Counted from the stretch's first letter, positions 26,127 through 36,221 are shown. The stretch: DNA of 64,000 nt from an uncultured Eubacteriales bacterium (GCA_900315425.1 OMZA01000006.1:26905-90904); one strand, 5' to 3'. Translations and numbers: made by a program. The notes: generated from the sequence alone by a model not told the origin.

Positions 26127-26829
26127 AAGCTACTACCTCCAATACATCATTAATTTCTGCTAGATTATCCACTAATTGTTTTTTTCTTGCCTCTACATTT
26201 TCCCCATCTTTATTTTCGATAGAGGCAGCTACCTTCTCTAACCTTTTTTTATCCCACTCCAGATATTCTCTTAGTATCTGGTTCTTTTCATCTATAAGCT
26301 GTTTTCCATACTTATATTCTATTTCCGTATAATCTATATCTTTACCATTTACAACTTTTATAACAGTATAGAATTTACCATCGTCCTTAATCATCCACTG
26401 GGAAACTATTCTATATCCATTATCATGTAGAAAATGTCTCACATCTGCTATCTCAGATTGAGGAGATATTATAAGTTCTTTTAATTCTCTTACAACCTTT
26501 TCCCCATCTTTGATTATTTTACAAATAAGTCCTCCACCCATACCTGCAATAATCGCAGTATCCACTTCTTTAGGTTTTAATTTTTCAAATCCGTTGGAAA
26601 TCCTAAATTCAATGTTTTCGATGACCTTCTTATCATTAGATTGTCTGGTATTGGTCTTGGCTTTTTTTAAAGGACCTTCTCTTAAATCCATTGCTATAAC
26701 CTTAGGAGATATATCCTGCTTTATAAGATATATAGATACATAGCCATGATCGCATCCAATATCTGCCACTACATTACCCTTAGTAACAGTGTTAGCTATG
26801 AGTTTCATTCTCTTTGTTATTTCTATCAT
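26110..26829 (-). CDS. trmK: tRNA (adenine-22-N1)-methyltransferase TrmK
   Basis: Methylates A22 in tRNA using SAM. The N-terminal VADIGCDHGYVSIYL is the SAM-binding motif, with IAGMGGG as the TrmK signature, and a C-terminal coiled-coil region (about 185-230). It has 239 aa. It starts within the dnaG stop codon (four-base ATGA overlap) and overlaps the kinase gene downstream. Confidence 0.92.
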   Translation of the reverse strand: MIEITKRMKLIANTVTKGNVVADIGCDHGYVSIYLIKQDISPKVIAMDLREGPLKKAKTNTRQSNDKKVIENIEFRISNGFEKLKPKEVDTAIIAGMGGGLICKIIKDGEKVVRELKELIISPQSEIADVRHFLHDNGYRIVSQWMIKDDGKFYTVIKVVNGKDIDYTEIEYKYGKQLIDEKNQILREYLEWDKKRLEKVAASIENKDGENVEARKKQLVDNLAEINDVLEVVAYGRNV

Positions 26830-28631
26830 AAATGTATCTGCATTTTCTTTATCTCTATTTCCTGATTCAAAAGTTCCTGCAGCTCCTTTGCGTCGTTTGT
26901 ATTATTTATAAGGTTTTCAATCTTATACATTTTTATTTTTTTTACAACTTCATTAACTGCTTTTTCTAACTCTTTCCCAGTTGGTGTCTTTAAGGAATTG
27001 TCAAATGGTGTGTTAAATAACTGAGCCACCTCACCTGCATCTTCTTCGTCTGTAAACATAGTTAGAATCTTAGAAGTATTAAGATGTTTTTCTTCAATCT
27101 GCTTAAATAATATATTTGCTACAGTTTCATAAAGCTTTTCCGAAAAATCTTTTGGACTAATATATTTTTTGACAACATCATAATACTCCGGTTGGTCTGA
27201 AATCCATGTAAAAAACATTCTTTGAGTTTTTTTAATTCCACCTTCACCATCAGGTCTCACAGATCTATTATATTGCTGCTTAGTTATAATTGCCGATTCA
27301 TTTAATATTTCTTCATTTTCTTCAGAGTAATCTTCCGGCTTATATGTCTTAGCTCTTTCTTTTACTTTCTTGTAAAGAAGCTCCTTGTCTATATTAAACT
27401 CATCGCACACTGCTTCAATATAAACATTTCTCTCAAGTTCATCTCTAAACTCCAAAAGCATCGTGGTAATTTCATTGTAAAAATCCACTTGATCCGTTGG
27501 TGTATCAAATTTATGACCTTTTCTTTGCATCTTTACTCTAAATATAAAAGAGTCACAGGCATCATCTATTCTCTTTTGATATGCCTCTTTTCCAAGATTC
27601 TTTATAAACTCATCAGGATCTTTATATGGAGTCATATCCAAAACTTTAATTTTAAATCCCTGCTTTTTTAAAATCGGAATTGCCCTTAAGGCAGCATCCT
27701 GTCCAGCCAAATCACTATCAAAAGTAAGAATAACATTATCCGTTTCTTTTTTAATTGCTGCTGCATTTCTTTCTCCAAAGGCAGTTCCTAAAGCTGCAAC
27801 AGCATTGGTAAATCCTGCATTATGTAAGGCTATAACATCCATATACCCTTCACATATAAGCAAATAATTCTGTTTTGAATGTCTCGCTACATTTAATCCA
27901 TATAGAGTTTTACTTTTGATGAATATTTTGGTTTCCGGAGAATTGAGATATTTTGGCAACGTGTCATCTAGAACTCTTCCTCCAAAAGCTATAACTCTGT
28001 TGTTTACATCCATTATCGGAAACATAACTCTGTTCCAGAATTTATCATAAGTTCCTTTTTCTTTATAAGTTATAAGTCCGCTTTTTTTCAAAATTTCATC
28101 ATCATATCCAGATGCTTTTAAAGCTTCATATAGACCTTTTCCTGAATTACCTGCATACCCCAGACCAAATTTTCTCATAGTTTCTTCATTTAGTCCTCTT
28201 CTTTTTAGATAATCCATTCCTTTAGTTCCTTCGGGAGATCTTAATTTTTTATAGTAGTACATTGCTGCTGCTTTATATATCTCCAAAAGTTTACTTCTCT
28301 CACCTAAAGCTTTTTGTTCTTCTTTTGTAAAATTCCTTTCAGGAAGCTTTATGCCTGCTCTTTTGCCTAGCATCTCTACTGCTTCCGGAAAAGATTTTTC
28401 TTCATATTTCTGGATAAAAGTTATGACACTTCCACCTACATGACATCCAAAACAATAAAACATTCTTTTGCTTGGTGTTACAATAAATGAAGGTGTCTTT
28501 TCATTATGAAACGGACAAAGTCCCACATATGAGGATCCGGCTTTCTTTAAAGAAACATATGAGCCAATTACACTTACTATGTCATTTTCTTCAATTACTT
28601 CATCTATTATCTCTTCCGGATAAAAACTCAT
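26826..28631 (-). CDS. dnaG: DNA primase
   Basis: Makes RNA primers at the replication fork. The CHC2 zinc finger has C39-x2-H42 and C60-x2-C63. The catalytic core and TOPRIM domain follow (LLICEGYMDVIAL, LTFDSDLAGQDAA), then a C-terminal helicase-binding domain. It has 601 aa, of normal length. In most Clostridia rpoD lies between dnaG and trmK. Here the two genes overlap directly, so rpoD must be elsewhere. Confidence 0.96.
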   Translation of the reverse strand: MSFYPEEIIDEVIEENDIVSVIGSYVSLKKAGSSYVGLCPFHNEKTPSFIVTPSKRMFYCFGCHVGGSVITFIQKYEEKSFPEAVEMLGKRAGIKLPERNFTKEEQKALGERSKLLEIYKAAAMYYYKKLRSPEGTKGMDYLKRRGLNEETMRKFGLGYAGNSGKGLYEALKASGYDDEILKKSGLITYKEKGTYDKFWNRVMFPIMDVNNRVIAFGGRVLDDTLPKYLNSPETKIFIKSKTLYGLNVARHSKQNYLLICEGYMDVIALHNAGFTNAVAALGTAFGERNAAAIKKETDNVILTFDSDLAGQDAALRAIPILKKQGFKIKVLDMTPYKDPDEFIKNLGKEAYQKRIDDACDSFIFRVKMQRKGHKFDTPTDQVDFYNEITTMLLEFRDELERNVYIEAVCDEFNIDKELLYKKVKERAKTYKPEDYSEENEEILNESAIITKQQYNRSVRPDGEGGIKKTQRMFFTWISDQPEYYDVVKKYISPKDFSEKLYETVANILFKQIEEKHLNTSKILTMFTDEEDAGEVAQLFNTPFDNSLKTPTGKELEKAVNEVVKKIKMYKIENLINNTNDAKELQELLNQEIEIKKMQIHL

Positions 28632-28662
28632 ATAGCCACCTCTCTTTTATAATTTCATGGTA

Positions 28663-29679
28663 TTACATTTTCCATGAAACCGGAACGAATAAGCTTTGAA
28701 ATACCTTAACTGAGTATTGATCGCTCATTCCTGATATATAATCACATACAACTCTTTCAATATCTTGATTGAATTGCTCATTTAATAACTTGTATTCATC
28801 AGGCATCTCTTGTGGATGCTTCATATAATATTCAAATAGAAGCTCAAGCATTTTTTTTGCTTTTACTTCCTCACCCTTTGCTTTAGGGTTGGAGTATACA
28901 TTTTCAAACATATATCCTCTAAGGCCTGACATGGCTTTTGATACAGTCTCTGACATTATAATATCAGGCTTGTCTATGCTCTTAGATACTATATCAAATA
29001 TCATGGTATCTAATCGTTCATTTTTAGAATGGCCAAGAATAGCTGTGAATTCTTCAGGAATATCCTCTTCCTTCATTATTCCACCTCTAATAGCATCATC
29101 TATATCATGATTTATATACGCTATCTTATCGGCTAATCTTACAACTTTACCTTCCATAGTTGAAGGCTTTCCACTGGTTCTATGGTTAACTATACCATCT
29201 CTAACTTCCCAAGTAAGATTAAGACCTTTTCCATCATTTTCCAAAATATCCACAACTCTAAGGCTTTGCTTGGAATGAACAAACCCATATGAACAAACTC
29301 CATTTAAAGCTCTCTCTCCTGCATGCCCAAAAGGTGTATGTCCCAAATCATGTCCTAAAGCAATAGCTTCAATAAGATCCTCATTGAGGCTCAAAGCTTT
29401 TCCTATGGTTCTTGCAATTTGAGAAACCTCTAAAGTGTGGGTTAATCTTGTTCTGTAATGATCTCCTTCTGGAGCAAGAAATACCTGAGTTTTATGTTTC
29501 ATTCTTCTAAATGATTTGCAATGTAATATTCTATCTCTATCTCTTTGATAACAGGTTCTGATATCACATGGCTCGTTATCCTTTTCAATACGTTCTCTTC
29601 CTTTAGATTTATCACTAAAGGATGCATACTCACTAAGTATTACATGTTCCCTTAATTCTAATTTTTCCCTAATATTCAA
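28663..29679 (-). CDS. dgt: Deoxyguanosinetriphosphate triphosphohydrolase-like protein
   Basis: An HD-domain dNTPase: hydrolyses dNTPs to nucleoside and triphosphate. The N-terminal CDIRTCYQRDRDRILH, then RRMKHKTQVF, RTRLTHTLEVSQIAR and ALGHDLGHTPFGHAGE give the HD metal site. It has 338 aa. The start is TTG with AGGAG eight bases upstream. It lies four bases after deoD and upstream of dnaG. Confidence 0.9.
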   Translation of the reverse strand: MNIREKLELREHVILSEYASFSDKSKGRERIEKDNEPCDIRTCYQRDRDRILHCKSFRRMKHKTQVFLAPEGDHYRTRLTHTLEVSQIARTIGKALSLNEDLIEAIALGHDLGHTPFGHAGERALNGVCSYGFVHSKQSLRVVDILENDGKGLNLTWEVRDGIVNHRTSGKPSTMEGKVVRLADKIAYINHDIDDAIRGGIMKEEDIPEEFTAILGHSKNERLDTMIFDIVSKSIDKPDIIMSETVSKAMSGLRGYMFENVYSNPKAKGEEVKAKKMLELLFEYYMKHPQEMPDEYKLLNEQFNQDIERVVCDYISGMSDQYSVKVFQSLFVPVSWKM

Positions 29680-29683
29680 TAAC

Positions 29684-30400
29684 TTATCTCCTTATAGCTG
29701 TCTCTAAAGCAATTTCCATCATTTCTGTAAAAGACTGTTGTCTTTGTTTTGAAGTGGTTATTTCGTTTGAGACAAACGAATCTGATATTGTAAGCAGGCA
29801 TGCCGCATTCTTTCCAAGAATTCTGGCATTATGAAATAATGCAAAACTTTCCATTTCTACACAAAGACATTGTTTATTTTCATACAAGTCCTTGTAATAT
29901 GGTGATTTATCCTGTCTATAAAACACATCCGAAGAATGAACTCGTCCTATTTTTATAGTTTTACCTAACTCTTTTGCTATATTCATTATATCCATATTAA
30001 GACTTTCAGTTGGATATGTTATATCATCTTCATACCCTCCTTGAACCTTTGCAAAGCTGGATTCCGAATAAGCCGAGTCAGCTAACATCACATCAAAAAC
30101 TCTTAATTTATCACAATAAGAACCGGCAGAACCGATTCTTATTATTGTATCAACATCATATTCATTATATAATTCGTATGAATATATACCAATTGATGGC
30201 ATACCCATACCAGAACCCATAACAGATACCATTTTACCTTTATAAGTCCCTGTAAAACCATACATATTTCTTACTGTATTAAAACAATTTACATTTTCAA
30301 GATAAGTTTCTGCAATAAATTTTGCCCTTAAAGGATCTCCAGGCATAAGCACTGTTTTAGCAATATCCCCATTTTTAGCTTCATTGTGTGGTGTAGCCAT
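29684..30400 (-). CDS. deoD: Purine-nucleoside phosphorylase, DeoD type
   Basis: Splits purine (deoxy)nucleosides with phosphate, for salvage. Hexameric-type motifs are seen: MPGDPLRAKFIAE, MGSGMGMPS, IIRIGSAGSY, CVEMESFALFHNA and TISDSF. It has 238 aa. It follows sufU after 15 bases with no terminator evident, so it may share the suf transcript. Confidence 0.96.
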   Translation of the reverse strand: MATPHNEAKNGDIAKTVLMPGDPLRAKFIAETYLENVNCFNTVRNMYGFTGTYKGKMVSVMGSGMGMPSIGIYSYELYNEYDVDTIIRIGSAGSYCDKLRVFDVMLADSAYSESSFAKVQGGYEDDITYPTESLNMDIMNIAKELGKTIKIGRVHSSDVFYRQDKSPYYKDLYENKQCLCVEMESFALFHNARILGKNAACLLTISDSFVSNEITTSKQRQQSFTEMMEIALETAIRR

Positions 30401-30415
30401 AAATATACCTTCTCT

Positions 30416-30847
30416 CTAATCTTTTTTAAACACCTCTTCCATAGTGTGCCATCCAAGAACTGCGCATTTAACTCGACTTGGCATATGTGAAATATCCTTT
30501 AAGGATGATGCTTCCTCAAGCTCTTCTATCTCTTCTTCTGTGGCAGTTCCTTTAATCATTCGTATAAAAATATCTGCAAGATGAAGTGCTTCATCTTTAT
30601 TTTTACCAATGATAAGTTCTAGCATCATATCTGCTGAAGCCTGTGAAATAGCGCAACCATCACCTACATATCCCCCATCTGTGATAATTCCATCATCATC
30701 CACATGTAACTCCAATACAATACTATCTCCACAAGATGGATTAACCCCATTCATTGTAAAATTAGGATTTTCAATCTTGTGTTTATGTATAGGATTAAGG
30801 TTATGCTCTGTAAGTATTTCATTATAAAAAGTTCTACTATTCTGCAT
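30416..30847 (-). CDS. sufU: Iron-sulfur assembly sulfurtransferase SufU
   Basis: Takes persulfide sulfur from SufS. The three zinc-site Cys are present: NPSCGDSI, GCAISQAS and VKCAVLGWHT. It has 143 aa. AGGAGG is ten bases before the ATG, and the frame overlaps the last codons of sufS by eleven bases. Confidence 0.95.
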   Translation of the reverse strand: MQNSRTFYNEILTEHNLNPIHKHKIENPNFTMNGVNPSCGDSIVLELHVDDDGIITDGGYVGDGCAISQASADMMLELIIGKNKDEALHLADIFIRMIKGTATEEEIEELEEASSLKDISHMPSRVKCAVLGWHTMEEVFKKD

Positions 30848-32063
30848 ATCCCATCTTCCTCCTAACTTGCGAAATTGATTTTACCAATCTCTCCACTTCT
30901 TCTTCGGTATTGTAGAACATAAGACTGGCTCTTGTTGTAGAAGGAACTCCAATAAAATGATGTAACGGCTCTGCACAATGATGTCCGGCTCTAATAGCAA
31001 CACCATCATCTGCAAGTATTGCCGCAATATCATGAGGATGTACCCCTTCTATCTTAAATGTTATTATACCATGATGTTCCTTTGCTGTCTTACCTCCCAG
31101 CACCAAAACATGTGGTATTTTTTCAATTTCATCCAACGCCATCTGGCATAACATATCTTCTCTGGCTTCAATATTTTCAAATCCAAGATTATTAATATAC
31201 TCAATAGCTGCCTTAAGGGCATGTGCCCCTGCAGCGTTTACGGTTCCTGCCTCGAATTTGTGAGGTAATTGTGCATAAGTAATCTCATCAAGAGTAACAG
31301 TATCTATCATTTCACCACCTGATAAAAACGGTGGCATCTTTTCTAATATTTTTTCTTTACCATACAACACTCCAATTCCCATTGGACCAAGCATCTTATG
31401 GGCTGAAAAAGCTAGGAAATCTATATCCAGATCCTTAACATCTACCTTTGTATGTGGTACAGATTGCGCTCCATCCACTACAAAATACGCATTATGTTCA
31501 TGGCAAACTCTTGCTAATCCTTTAGCATCCAATAGATTTCCAAAAATATTAGACATATGAGTAATAGCAACAATCTTTGTTTTATCTGAAATGATTTTTT
31601 CCAAATCTTTTGGTGTTACTAGCCCACTTTCGTTACATTCAAGGTATTTCACCTGGGCTCCATATCTTTTTGCTGCTAATCTCCAAGGTAGCATATTACT
31701 GTGATGCTCCATAACTGTGGTTATGATTTCATCTCCTGGTTTTAAAACCATTTCTCCCAAGCTGTATGCCAAGAGATTCAGACTTTCACTGGTATTTCTG
31801 GTAAATATAATCTCTTTTTCACTGTTTGCATTTATAAAATCTTTAACTGCTGTTCTTCCTTCTTCATAACGATCCGTGGCATCAATACTTAATTGATATA
31901 ATCCTCTAAATGGATTTGCATTATATTTTTCATAAAATTCTACTTCTGCATCCATTACGCACTTTGGTCTTTGTGAAGTTGCGGAATTGTCCAAATACGC
32001 TATATCCATTCCTTCTATAATTGGAAAATCTTTTCTAATTTCTTTTATATTTAAATTACTCAT
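30837..32063 (-). CDS. sufS: Cysteine desulfurase SufS
   Basis: A PLP enzyme that takes sulfur from cysteine. The PLP lysine lies in FSAHKMLGPMGIG, and the persulfide Cys in IRAGHHCAEPLH, the class II form with an adjacent flexible loop. It has 408 aa from the chosen ATG, which has AGGTG six bases upstream. An ATG five codons earlier, directly at the sufD stop, lacks a good site. It works with SufU. Confidence 0.96.
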   Translation of the reverse strand: MSNLNIKEIRKDFPIIEGMDIAYLDNSATSQRPKCVMDAEVEFYEKYNANPFRGLYQLSIDATDRYEEGRTAVKDFINANSEKEIIFTRNTSESLNLLAYSLGEMVLKPGDEIITTVMEHHSNMLPWRLAAKRYGAQVKYLECNESGLVTPKDLEKIISDKTKIVAITHMSNIFGNLLDAKGLARVCHEHNAYFVVDGAQSVPHTKVDVKDLDIDFLAFSAHKMLGPMGIGVLYGKEKILEKMPPFLSGGEMIDTVTLDEITYAQLPHKFEAGTVNAAGAHALKAAIEYINNLGFENIEAREDMLCQMALDEIEKIPHVLVLGGKTAKEHHGIITFKIEGVHPHDIAAILADDGVAIRAGHHCAEPLHHFIGVPSTTRASLMFYNTEEEVERLVKSISQVRRKMGYAE

Positions 32064-32078
32064 TTTTTTCACCTGCAT

Positions 32079-33125
32079 TTAATCTACTTCTTCTCCAAAT
32101 AATTCATGGAGTTCTTTTACTTTCACTTCATCAGGAACCAAATCCACCACAGATAAGACTTTAGAATCTGCCATCAATCTTGCGATTTCATCTCCTGGTA
32201 TACCTCTAGACATCATGTAATTTTTAATATCCTCAGGTATCTGTCCTATTGTAGCTCCATGGTTACCTTCCACGTCATCTTCGTCACAAAGAATTAATGG
32301 AATTGTTTGATTTACAACGTCATCACTCATAAGTAGGACATCTTCCATTTCATTTCCCTTGGCACCTGAACATCCCTTTACAAGATCAATGGTACCTCTA
32401 AATGTCTTCGATGCTCCTTCTGATAAGACTCCATTCACATTTATATCGCTTAATGTATTCTTACCTGTGTGTCTGGCATTATAATTAATATCTAATAATC
32501 CCTGATGTTTAACCTGATAACCTGTCTTAATATTTAAGGTTGATTCTTTTCCCTGAAGTTCATCTTTACATCCAAGATAAACATTCTTTCCTGAAATTAA
32601 TATCTGAATCAATTCAAAATTCGAATTATCCAAGCTGTCTACAGCTACATCATTTATTAATGAAAACTCTTCATTAACTCTTATAATCTGATATAGCTTC
32701 ATAGAGGATTCACTTTTTAATCGTACCTTTGTTTGTATAGCTGCTAAACCACCTTCTTTTGAAGTAAAGTCCTGAATTACACTAACTTCACTTCCCTCTC
32801 CAATGTTAAAGCATACCTGGTTTACAGATTGTACCTCTTTTTCATATTTAAAATCCATAATCACAGGTTTATCTATTTTCTTAAGGTCTTTTACTATAAA
32901 TATATCCTGATCTATTCCTGATTTTGTCATGAACCTATCAAAATTTGGTCCCATACCTCCTGTGATTTCAGGATTACAAACATTTGACTTTGTATCCACA
33001 TCTTCAGGAAGTTTTATTTCACATTTTCCTTTAACGGATTCATCTGCCACCTTAACATTACAACTGTTCATCTTAAGCCATGTCCAGGTCATACCAGGCA
33101 GATAATTAACTGTTAATTCTCTCAT
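32079..33125 (-). CDS. sufD: SufD family scaffold protein
   Basis: A subunit of the SufBCD scaffold on which Fe-S clusters are built. The right-handed beta-helix core ends in DLVKGCSGAKGNEMEDVLLMSD and a C-terminal helix region (HGATIGQIPEDI, SRGI), as in SufB/SufD. At 348 aa it is the shorter SufD-like partner. Its start overlaps the sufB stop (TAATG). Confidence 0.9.
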   Translation of the reverse strand: MRELTVNYLPGMTWTWLKMNSCNVKVADESVKGKCEIKLPEDVDTKSNVCNPEITGGMGPNFDRFMTKSGIDQDIFIVKDLKKIDKPVIMDFKYEKEVQSVNQVCFNIGEGSEVSVIQDFTSKEGGLAAIQTKVRLKSESSMKLYQIIRVNEEFSLINDVAVDSLDNSNFELIQILISGKNVYLGCKDELQGKESTLNIKTGYQVKHQGLLDINYNARHTGKNTLSDINVNGVLSEGASKTFRGTIDLVKGCSGAKGNEMEDVLLMSDDVVNQTIPLILCDEDDVEGNHGATIGQIPEDIKNYMMSRGIPGDEIARLMADSKVLSVVDLVPDEVKVKELHELFGEEVD

Positions 33126-34531
33126 TAGCCTATACTTCCTTTCATCTCAAGACGAATAAGATTATTCATCTCTACTGCATATTCTAGTGGTAACTCTTTG
33201 GAAACATTATCTGCAAAACCACTTACTATCATAGCTCTGGCATCTTCTTCATTTATACCTCTACTCATAAGATAGAATATAGCTTCATCACTTATCCTAC
33301 CAATCTTTGCTTCATGTCCTATATCTGCATCACTAGTTCTGACATCCATTGCCGGTATTGTATCAGAACGAGATATATTATCTAACATAAGGGATGCACA
33401 AGATACAGAAGATTTAGCCTGCTTTGCTGTCTTTGCAACTACTACTGCAGATCTAAATGTACTTATACCACCATCTTTTGATATAGACTTAGTTGAAACC
33501 ACCGAGTTCGTTCTCTTTCCCTGATGAACAACTTTCATTCCGGTATCTAAGTTCTGTCCGTTTCCTGCAAAAGTTATTCCTGTGAACTCATTTTTAGAGT
33601 CATCACCTTTTAAGATAGTCATCGGATAAAGATAGGATACATGAGATCCAAAGGATCCTGATACCCATTCCATGGTTCCTCCTTCTTCTACAATGGCTCT
33701 CTTTGTGTTTAGGTTGTACATATTCTTTGACCAGTTCTCTATTGTTGAATACCTTAACTTAGCATTTTTTCCTACAAATAGCTCAACTGCTCCTGCATGT
33801 AAATTGGCTACATTATACTTTGGTGCTGAACATCCCTCTATAAAATGAAGGTCTGCTCCTTCATCCACTATTATAAGCGTATGCTCAAACTGACCTGCTC
33901 CCGGAGCATTTAGTCTAAAGTATGACTGAAGTGGTATCTCAACTTTTACACCTGGTGGTACATATACAAAAGAACCGCCTGACCATACTGCACCATGGAG
34001 AGCTGCAAACTTATGATCTCTAGGTGTGATGAGTTTCATAAAATGTTTTCTAATCATTTCCTCATATGGTCCATGCATTGCTGATTCCAAGTCGGTGTAT
34101 ACAACTCCCTGGTCTGCTACTTCTTTTTTTACATTATGATATACCAGCTCTGAGTCATACTGAGCTCCAACACCTGCTAATGATTCTCTCTCTGCCTGTG
34201 GAATACCAAGTCTTTCGAATGTATCCTTTATTTCTTCTGGAACTTCTTCCCAGTCTGCCGTCATTTTTGTTTTTGGTTTTACATATGTAACAATATGATC
34301 CATATCTAAACCATCTATAGAAGGTCCCCATTCAGGAACTTTCATTTCATTATATATTTCAAGAGACTTTAATCTTAACTCCTTCATCCACTCCGGATCA
34401 TTTTTTTCATCAGAAATCTGCTCTACAATTTCAGGAGTAAGACCTTTATCAACTTTATAATAATCTTTCTCATCTTTCTTGAAGTCATACATATTTCTAT
34501 CTATGTCTTCAACCTGTGTTCTTTCCTTCAC
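33125..34531 (-). CDS. sufB: Fe-S cluster assembly protein SufB
   Basis: The main scaffold subunit, with conserved WSGGSFVYVPPGV, EGCSAPKY, MYNLNTKRAIVEE and SCASLMLDN. It has 468 aa. The start chosen is GTG: AGAGGTGA lies just before it. A GTG three codons upstream is inside that ribosome site. Confidence 0.95.
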   Translation of the reverse strand: MKERTQVEDIDRNMYDFKKDEKDYYKVDKGLTPEIVEQISDEKNDPEWMKELRLKSLEIYNEMKVPEWGPSIDGLDMDHIVTYVKPKTKMTADWEEVPEEIKDTFERLGIPQAERESLAGVGAQYDSELVYHNVKKEVADQGVVYTDLESAMHGPYEEMIRKHFMKLITPRDHKFAALHGAVWSGGSFVYVPPGVKVEIPLQSYFRLNAPGAGQFEHTLIIVDEGADLHFIEGCSAPKYNVANLHAGAVELFVGKNAKLRYSTIENWSKNMYNLNTKRAIVEEGGTMEWVSGSFGSHVSYLYPMTILKGDDSKNEFTGITFAGNGQNLDTGMKVVHQGKRTNSVVSTKSISKDGGISTFRSAVVVAKTAKQAKSSVSCASLMLDNISRSDTIPAMDVRTSDADIGHEAKIGRISDEAIFYLMSRGINEEDARAMIVSGFADNVSKELPLEYAVEMNNLIRLEMKGSIG

Positions 34532-34551
34532 TGTAATCACCTCTGATATAT

Positions 34552-35304
34552 TTATTCTGCAACGTTATAAAACTGCTCGAATCCATTTTCATTAATATTC
34601 TCTACCAGTGAACTATCTCCTGTTTTAACAAGTTTTCCATTTATTAATACATGAGTATAATCTACATTTAGAGACTCCAAAATTCTTGTGCTATGGGTGA
34701 TTATAAGAAGCGCACCATCTTGATTTTTCTGATATTCTTCAACACCCTTAGATACTGTTAAAACTGCATCTACATCCAATCCCGAGTCTGTTTCATCAAG
34801 GATTGCTAACTTTGGGTTTAGCATTAGAAGCTGTAATATCTCTGCTTTCTTCTTTTCTCCGCCGGAAAATCCCACGTTTAAATCTCTATCAGCATAAGAT
34901 GGATCCATATTTAAAACTTCCATTTTCTTTTCAAGTTCTTTTCTAAAAGCCCATATTTTTGTACGTTTTCCAGTTATCTGATCTAATGAGCTACGGATAA
35001 AGTTGGCAAGGGTAATACCCGGCACCTCAATTGGATTTTGAAAAGATAAATATAATCCAGCCTTAGCTCTTTCATATACTTCCATATTTTCAAAATCATT
35101 TCCGTCAAAAATTATTTTTCCTTCTGTTATTTCGTAATTAGGATTTCCCATAAGTGCATATCCTAGAGTTGATTTTCCTGCACCATTAGGTCCCATAAGT
35201 ACGTGAGTTTCACCCTTATTGATATTTAACGAAACACCATGTAGTATCTCTATATCTCCTGCATTAACTTTTAAGTTTTCTATCTTAAGTAAATTCTCAG
35301 ACAT
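34552..35304 (-). CDS. sufC: Fe-S cluster assembly ATPase SufC
   Basis: The ABC-type ATPase of the SufBCD complex. Walker A is GPNGAGKST, the signature LNVGFSGGEKKK, and Walker B LAILDETDSGLDVDA, the typical SufC form. It has 250 aa. GGAGG precedes the ATG. It is the first gene of the suf run, under the promoter and Fur box upstream. Confidence 0.97.
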   Translation of the reverse strand: MSENLLKIENLKVNAGDIEILHGVSLNINKGETHVLMGPNGAGKSTLGYALMGNPNYEITEGKIIFDGNDFENMEVYERAKAGLYLSFQNPIEVPGITLANFIRSSLDQITGKRTKIWAFRKELEKKMEVLNMDPSYADRDLNVGFSGGEKKKAEILQLLMLNPKLAILDETDSGLDVDAVLTVSKGVEEYQKNQDGALLIITHSTRILESLNVDYTHVLINGKLVKTGDSSLVENINENGFEQFYNVAE

Positions 35305-35377
35305 AATAACTCATTACCTCCGTTTCATTTAACTTTATCAATTTATTTTATAGTATGCTTTCCTACACTATTTCTCT

Positions 35378-35406
35378 AGTATAAAGGAAATAATTCTTTG
35401 ATTCAA
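35378..35406 (-). promoter_or_regulatory. suf operon promoter
   Basis: TTGAAT (35401-35406) and TATACT (35378-35383) on the minus strand are 17 bases apart, about 70 bases upstream of sufC. Confidence 0.6.
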
Positions 35407-35427
35407 TGCAACAATTCCTGTCTTATT

Positions 35428-35446
35428 GAAAATGATTATCATTATC
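35428..35446. promoter_or_regulatory. Fur box upstream of sufC
   Basis: GAAAATGATTATCATTATC matches the classical 19-base Fur consensus at 18 positions. It lies about 22 bases upstream of the -35 element, between truA and the suf promoter. Confidence 0.75.
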
Positions 35447-35471
35447 ATTAATTGTTTCAAAAGAAAAACAA

Positions 35472-36221
35472 TTAATAGTCTACTTTTATAAGCATTAATC
35501 CCTGTGGAGGTGCTGTAGGTCCTGCCTCCTTACGCTCTTTTGACTCAATAATTTTAGGAATATCATCCGGGTTCTTTTTACCATATGCCACATCTAGTAG
35601 TGTTCCTGTCATAATTCTTACCATATTTTGCAAAAATCCCGTCCCATGATAGTATATTCTTATATACGGTCCCTTTTGTTTAATCTCAATACTATCAACA
35701 TTTCTAACTGTGGATTTTTTCATCTTAGGATTACCACAAAAGCTTTTAAAATCATGACTTCCCACCATGTACTCAGCAGCTTTCCTCATTTTTTCCATAT
35801 TAGGTCTTTCCTTTAAAAACAAAACATATTTTCTATCAAATACCGGTTTCGAATCCCCATAGTATAAGCTATAACAATAAGTCTTACCCAAAGCATTATA
35901 TCTGGCATGAAATCTTGGAGATGCTATTCTTACTTCATTTATGCTGATATCTTCTGGTAAATATTCATTTAAATAAGCCTGCACTGCTTCTGGCTCCATA
36001 TCTGTATCCAATATCACATTAGCTGTCATTTCCTTAGCATGCACTCCGGCATCGGTCCTTCCAGCTGCAATAACCTTTGGAACTTCTCCTTGTGGCATAT
36101 CTAACATTCTCGCAAGAACTGTCTCTATTTTTCCTTGAATAGTCCATTCCTTATCCGGTTGATGCTCCCAGCCATAATATCTGGTACCATCATAAGATAT
36201 CAGTAATTTGTAATTATTCAT
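35472..36221 (-). CDS. truA: tRNA pseudouridine(38-40) synthase
   Basis: Makes pseudouridine in the anticodon arm. The catalytic Asp lies in AAGRTDAGVHA. The N-terminal LLISYDGTRYYGWEHQ, the segment ARYNALGKTYCYSLYY and FLQNMVRIMTGTLLDVA are conserved. It has 249 aa. GGAG stands eight bases before the ATG. No clear terminator separates it from the suf promoter. Confidence 0.96.
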   Translation of the reverse strand: MNNYKLLISYDGTRYYGWEHQPDKEWTIQGKIETVLARMLDMPQGEVPKVIAAGRTDAGVHAKEMTANVILDTDMEPEAVQAYLNEYLPEDISINEVRIASPRFHARYNALGKTYCYSLYYGDSKPVFDRKYVLFLKERPNMEKMRKAAEYMVGSHDFKSFCGNPKMKKSTVRNVDSIEIKQKGPYIRIYYHGTGFLQNMVRIMTGTLLDVAYGKKNPDDIPKIIESKERKEAGPTAPPQGLMLIKVDY

